The notes under the pieces are model-generated. The model searched no databases. It worked only from the letters and a program-made list of their open reading frames with translations, and was not told where the DNA came from. Below are positions 59,101 to 64,000 of a DNA stretch of 64,000 bases, in pieces (position 1 is the first letter of the stretch; every line of letters starts with the position of its first letter). Both the position numbers and the translations under genes were made by a program. The DNA comes from Adiantum capillus-veneris. Its lineage: Eukaryota > Streptophyta > Polypodiopsida > Polypodiales > Pteridaceae. Where the stretch lies: contig CM043952.1 in NCBI GenBank assembly GCA_014529385.2, forward strand, positions 54,704,119 to 54,768,118, given 5' to 3'.

Positions 59101-60272
59101 GACTTTAGTATGGCAGACCAGTTTCCAGATCCCGCTTCTATGAGTGCAGATGCATTCATGGGCTTCGTCACACGGATGACGCCTGCTCAGATGGTAGAGG
59201 CTTCTAGGTATTGGGTAGCCAGAGGCATGGGTACTACGCCTCCGGGCTTCACACCCGAGGGTCTGACGCCTACGGGGGGACACCTAGGGGGGGGGGGGGG
59301 GGGGGACGCCTATAGGGGGGGGACGCCTACGCGTACGACGCCTGCTTCTCCCATCACGGCCGCTTCCACACCTAGAGGTGGGGCGAGGCGGGTACTTCCT
59401 CATCTCCGTAGCACAACGCACTCGCTGATCTCGACGATCGTCAGGTGGAGGTGGTGGTGGCTGTGGAGGAGGGTCCACAGATGCTTCGACCCCTCTTCGC
59501 TCACGACCCCCGTCCTACCCAGGCACACCTCTTGACACACCTCTTGGCACACCTCAGACACCTTGGGGGGGGGCACACGATCCTAGTGCCTCCAAGCTCT
59601 ATACTGTACGGGCAGATGGTTCTGTTGACATGGATAGAGTCGGGACTGAGATGAGAAAGCGGATTCGCCAGCTTGCGGAGCTGTAGTTTTCGACCAGCAT
59701 TTTGACACCTTGGCTTGAGCAGGATGAGGACAAAGTCAGTACATAGTGGAGACCATCGTGAGAGAGTACCAGCCTACTCCGAGTTCAAAGGCTATTCCGA
59801 GGAGGTGGATCAAGGGTGTTGCACGGGACACCGCAAAACATCGAGGAGATGCAGTTCGGAAGGCTTTCAGGACCGGCTCGCCTAAGCCTTCGGGCATCCC
59901 ACACGAGATGTGGCTGCAGATCAGGGAGGATGAGCGGACAACGGACACACGGTTCAGACAGCAGTGTGAGGCCGTGCACATACGACAGGTGACCAGGAGG
60001 ACATCTCATCTTGGTAGTAGAGGCTTCGACACCTTTTTCTATGAGTTTGTGAGTTTCTAAAATCGAATCTTAACTATGGCGTTTTTTAAAACGCGATGAA
60101 TCATGTATTCTTATTACTTTGATTTTTGTATAAACACAGAATCTTGCGATGCATTGAGCCCCGACACGCCAGGAGGAGTCAGATGGATATCGCAGAGGTA
60201 TCTATGAAGTATTGAATGATCTTGATGCTTCAGGAGAGCCTGTAGACTGGGAGGCCTTAGAGTCTCGCTGAT
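59101..60272 (+). pseudogene. CACTA second gene, TnpA-like (Ptta/En/Spm type)
   Basis: After a TTTGTGCAG acceptor the frame opens near 59110 (MADQFPDPASMSADAFMGF). It has Thr-Pro-Gly repeats and passes through a 19-base G run (59287-59305), where the frame is uncertain. A Pro-rich middle follows. The block 59746-60056 has RRWIKGVARDTAKHRGDAVR and IPHEMWLQIREDE, then an intron with GTGAGT (about 60052) and CACAG (60139). A last exon has YRRGIYEVLNDLD, ending at about 60272, with one internal TGA fitting a C-to-T change. The K/R-rich part with PxEMW-like spacing resembles plant En/Spm TnpA-type proteins, which bind subterminal repeats. Confidence 0.65.
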
Positions 60273-60458
60273 CGCTTGAGGTGAGACGTTAATATGTATA
60301 AGTTGATTTAATTAAGTAAGTATATGTGAAGTACTATCAATACTAATTTTGTGAGTTGTCCTATGTGCAAGTTGTGACGCCTTGTCATCAGTGGACCGGA
60401 TTTCATATATATGCTTTGTGAGACACAGACACGCTTCTGTGTCTCTTTTTTGTATAGA
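60273..60458. other. CACTA 3' untranslated sequence
   Basis: No motif is recognised between the last TnpA-like exon and the TTATGG repeats. A short frame (60382-60564) runs into the repeats and reads as Tyr-Gly-Tyr low-complexity sequence, so I do not call it a gene. Confidence 0.5.
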
Positions 60459-60780
60459 CATATATGGTTATGGTTATTATTCAGACAGTTATTTTTTTTC
60501 TTATGGTTATGGTTATTGTCATTGTCATTTTATAGACATGGTTATTTCTCCTATTCTTGTATAGACATAGTTATGGTTCAGGTTTTGTTTATGGTTATGT
60601 TTAACTTTCTGGTTATGCTTATGGTTATTGTTAATTTTGTTTATGGTTATGGTTATCTGCATTATGGTTTTGATCAAAGTGGTTATGGCCGGTTATGGTT
60701 TTAATTTGGTTATGGTTTTGCAAAATTAAGTTTGTTATAGTTATGCTTTTAAGTTGGTGCGGTTATGGTTTTGCACAAAG
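60459..60780. repeat. TTATGGTTATGG-type repeats in the CACTA right end
   Basis: Degenerate copies of GGTTAT recur many times between 60459 and 60775, in one orientation, spaced 6-30 bp apart. They lie inside the subterminal part of the CACTA element. The unit is not the plant telomere repeat (TTTAGGG). Confidence 0.8.
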
Positions 60781-61048
60781 TTCATTTCATTTCTTTCATT
60801 GGCCTTATATCTCATGTGAGATCCTACATGGATAGCACGTAGGAGGCGTATACATGATATGGTTTTTTTTGAAAAGTTTATGTAAAAACGAAGGGAACTC
60901 TGCCGAAATTTCTGCGGGAGCACGGTTGATTTTGGTGCTGCTCGCTTTCTTAGGCAGAGGACAGGCAGTCTGGCTGTGGCTGTGTCCATCTTTTCATTGG
61001 GCACAGGCCAAGCTGCCTGTCCTCTGTCCATGAATTTTTTTTTCTGTT

Positions 61049-61247
61049 ATGGTCGTCGCTATGCGCGTCGCTATGCCTGCCCCGCTAAAGTCGTCACCAC
61101 GATCATCGGAATATGCGTCGATTAAAGTACCTTTTGACGCACATATCGACGCATATAGCGACGATTTCGTAGGGACGCGTATATCGACGGGCATAGCGAC
61201 GAAATGCGTCGATATGCGCGTCGAAGGTCCCCTTTTTTGTTGTAGTG
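61049..61247. repeat. CACTA right terminal and subterminal repeats
   Basis: Units like GCGTCGATATGCGCG and CGACGCATATAGCGACG recur in both orientations, matching the left-end array at 48018-48175. The last bases GTTGTAGTG complete the terminal inverted repeat. Confidence 0.85.
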
Positions 61248-62272
61248 TACCATCCCTACCAACGAGACATAAGGATATCACAATGAGGGTTAGCACGAAT
61301 GACCATAGTTATAGAGATATAAAACGAACTCTAGTGGAAGACTTTGGTGTAACTGTGGATTTTGGAACACAATTGCCTGCTTGGTTGACGAAGGATACAC
61401 ATGTTGAATGTGCGGAGCACGGAGTGTGGAAGCCTGAAAAAGGAGGATTGCATCGTAGAGTGTCCGATAGAAGACAATCACTATGTGAAAGAGCCATTTT
61501 CAGTGGAGTTATTTGGACCCTTTGGATGGGAGAAAATATTCGTGACTCTGTAATGGGTATTTTTGTAGATGAAGAGCTGGAAGTTTCATTCGATTTCCCT
61601 GTTCCTGAGCTAGGTGGAACACTAGCTCTGTAACGGGTATGTAGCATTCCATGATCTTTTCCTTTCCGTGGTCCAAATCGTTTTGGAGTTACAAGATTTG
61701 GCCTACATGGATCTTTAGTAGGTGACAGGGGAGAACACAAGGTATGTTTAGGTATCCAGATTTGATCGTTTCTATCATAGTAGCCTTGGGCTTCCAATAG
61801 TCATCTAGGAATCCATCGCAACATATTCTTGTATTTCTTGAGACGAGTGGGGCATCTCTTACGAGGCTTTTGTTTTGAACTAGATTGAGTATCGGAAGTG
61901 GTTGTTAACGAAGCTTTAGGGACCCATTTGTATGTTGCCCTTGACAAATCATGCTGAGTCTTGGGTACCTCATTCTTTGTTTCAGCCATGGAAGTTTAAC
62001 CTCTAAAGGTTGTTCTATAGGGATAGATATTTCAACCTCTTGAATATGCAATGTTCCATTTTGTGTTCCCTCAGGAGGCAATAAATCAGGGATTGTTGCT
62101 TGAGTGATAGGATTGAGAGTTTGTTTCTCTGTGGTGATACTCTTTGTTCCCCAATCAATAGTACACTTAGTTGCAGACATCCACTTACGTTCAAGGTTTA
62201 TGTAGCCCTCCATAGCACCCACAGGCATGACCAAAAGGAACAACCATTCATGCATAAACTCAAAAATACCCA
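61248..62272. repeat. rearranged Gypsy block: plus-strand pol piece next to minus-strand W-V-P-K piece
   Basis: Segment 61363-61555 is a direct repeat of 62273-62462 (plus-strand pre-RT coding). Segment 61556-62270 repeats 47260-47980 (minus-strand W-V-P-K module with IWIPKHTL, RWIPR and WVPKASL). The order is thus W-V-P-K piece, CACTA, pol piece, W-V-P-K piece, pol piece, which fits a tandem duplication of a divergently oriented two-part unit. Stops and frameshifts show all copies are dead. Confidence 0.75.
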
Positions 62273-64000
62273 ATTGGAACACAATTGCCTGCTTGGTTGA
62301 CAAAGGATACACATATTTGGATGTGCGGAGCATCGGAGTGTGGAAGCCTGAAAAAGGAGGATTGCATCATAGAGTGTCCGATAGAAGACAATCACTATGT
62401 GAAAGAGCCATTTTCAGTGGACTTATTTGGACCCTTTGAATGGGAGCAAATATTCGTGACTCTAGATGTTTGCATGAATGAGGTAACCCCCACTACATTT
62501 TGCAACAAAGATGGTTACGACATAATGCCCTTCCAAATGGTAAATGCTATCTTGGAACCAAAAAAAAAAAATTGAACAACAAAAACTAACAAAACAATTG
62601 ATTGCAAACGAATAGTGGATGAAGTTTCTATTTGAGATCTTAGTGACAATGATGAAGATGAATTCCATGATTCATGGAGGATGACTTGAGAAACGAGGCT
62701 CAAGACGCTCTCTAGTGGCTTTGAGAACAAAAATACACCAAAACAAGATGAGCCAATCTTCTACTAGTTTCCTAACCAAAAATTGAGGATACACAAAAGC
62801 TATCAAATGAGACGAACAAAAAAACAACAAAACAAATTCGAGAAGCCAATGTCAAGATTGATGAACAAAATGCAGTATCTTATGCTCGTGGGAGCAGATG
62901 ACTGTGTTCAAGACAAAATCACTAGAAAAACATTGAAATTGGCAAATATTCGAGCAACTCCAAAGAAACAAAGGAAAAATAAAACCAAGGACACGGCCAA
63001 AACATTAACTAAGATGTCCAAAATTGAATACAAAAGTGCATACCAAAAGGTGAAATGGATGCTAAAAGAGGTTTGGACAACTAAGATGGAAAGTGAAGAG
63101 GATTCCGACAAAAAAAGAGTTTGATGCACCCTCTTACTACAAAAAGTACACCAGTTTGGACCGATGCATTCTGATCGAGAAACCAATGAGGGAACTAAAG
63201 AACTGGGAATATTGTATGATGGTCCTAAGAAAGCAAAGAGAATTGACCTTGCCAAACAAGGGGAAGAACCGAGACCGATTTACATAGCCATGGATCTCAC
63301 CGAAGAGGAAGAGAATCTTTTGTTAGCTACTCTCAAGCAATATAGAGATGTGTTTTCTTGGTCATACAAAGATCTGAAGGGCATGGATCTGAACATATGT
63401 CAACATATGATACCCCCTAAGAGTGATGCTAAGACGCACATAAAATTTCCCTTTATATACAATGAAACATTTACGAAGAAAGTCAAAGAAGAGATCGATA
63501 AGCTTAAAGAAGCGAAGTTTTTCTTTGAGATCAAACACATGGAGTGGGTGTCGCCAATTGTGATAGCACCCAAAAACAACGACAAATTACAAGTGTGCGT
63601 AAATCTCAAGCAGGTAAATGCCGCTATGGTCAGAGAAAACTATCCCTTACCCATCACAGATCATGTGATTCAGAGAGTCATGGACAATAAATCTTACATC
63701 TTTCTTGATGGCTTTTTGGGCTATAATCAACTCACTATAAAGCCAAAGGATCGACACAAAACGCCCTTTGCCATAGAATGTGACATCTTTGCTTATCAAG
63801 TGATGCCATTTGGCTTAACCAATACACCTACCACATTCTAGAGACTGATGAGTCATGCATTCGAGGAGTATCAAAGACAATTCTTAGATATTTATATGGA
63901 TTTGCGTGTGCAGTCTCTCTAAAGAGACAAACATGTCAAGCACTTGAAAAAGATCTTTGAGAAGTGCAAAACTTGTTGCATCTGTCTAAACCCTAAAAAT
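62273..64000 (+). pseudogene. Ty3/Gypsy pol with reverse transcriptase, runs off the right edge
   Basis: Frames from about 62285 (YVKEPFSVDLFGPFEWEQIF) lead to the reverse transcriptase at 63280-63950: MDLTEEEENLLLATLKQY, EWVSPIVIAPKN, RVMDNKSYIFLDGFLGYNQ and YQVMPFGLTNTPTTF. Lesions include a TAG at 63839 where relatives have Gln. At 63894-63905 the YMDD motif reads Y-M-D-L, so one catalytic Asp is missing, consistent with loss of one codon. Further stops follow. This is the only Gypsy reverse transcriptase in the window and could derive from the autonomous partner of the polymerase-less elements. Confidence 0.85.

Noticed and set aside
60459-60780. TTATGG-rich tract as an interstitial telomere
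   Set aside because: The unit is not TTTAGGG, spacing is irregular, and it sits in the subterminal zone of a CACTA element where such repeats are expected.
61049-61633. Plus-strand frame of 194 residues crossing the CACTA right end
   Set aside because: It joins CACTA subterminal repeats to Gypsy sequence across an insertion boundary, so it is an accidental fusion.

Overview
The window looks like nuclear DNA of a land plant with a large, repeat-rich genome. The evidence is plant-type Copia and Ty3/Gypsy LTR retrotransposons with the usual primer-binding sites, a CACTA (En/Spm) transposon with tnp2, DUF4218 and DUF4216 parts, GT-AG introns, and very long GA/CT and AT microsatellites. A non-flowering lineage (fern, lycophyte or bryophyte) would fit the non-L1-like LINE and the CACTA protein style. 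That is inference and the species cannot be read from the sequence. I found no rRNA, tRNA, CRISPR array or bacterial-type operon.

Layout. 1-2050: little recognisable. About 2170-4240: a decayed LINE. About 3740-7950 (copy A) is an inverted duplicate of about 29230-32955 (copy B); comparing the copies exposes several small insertions, including a 465-bp Mutator-type MITE with an exact 9-bp target duplication. 8280-10925: a giant inverted repeat centred near 9610. 12771-15660: a decayed transposase-like gene. 16014-16745: a histone H3-like pseudogene in one unbroken frame with five stop codons. 17424-26178: two unfamiliar minus-strand genes, one split by a young Copia element (18630-24168). 27057-28560: tandem repeats and a decayed Gypsy gag. 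32960-44604: a second copy of one palindrome arm, split by a complete Gypsy-type element (33768-43369) that carries gag and protease-like regions but no reverse transcriptase. 44605 onward: a related Gypsy-type element on the minus strand, with its 3' LTR at 44605-45136. A CACTA element (47995-61247) lies inside it, and a nearly complete LINE (about 49862-54352) lies inside the CACTA. 61248-64000: a rearranged, tandemly duplicated Gypsy block, ending in a reverse transcriptase that has lost one catalytic aspartate.

Relative ages can be read from the nesting and from LTR divergence. The Copia LTRs differ at 2 of 192 positions. The Gypsy LTRs differ at roughly 5 percent where I compared them by eye. 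The LINE lies inside the CACTA, which lies inside the second Gypsy, which lies inside the palindrome-arm copy. Many stop codons in the broken genes are TAG, TAA or TGA where the family has Gln or Arg, so they look like C-to-T decay of methylated DNA.

The points most worth following are: a LINE that appears to insert into GA/CT microsatellites (with an empty site preserved in the sister LTR); a Gypsy-type lineage without reverse transcriptase that keeps a repeated W-V-P-K peptide module and a conserved non-coding hairpin; the histone H3-like pseudogene with a long N-terminal tail; and the giant palindrome family.
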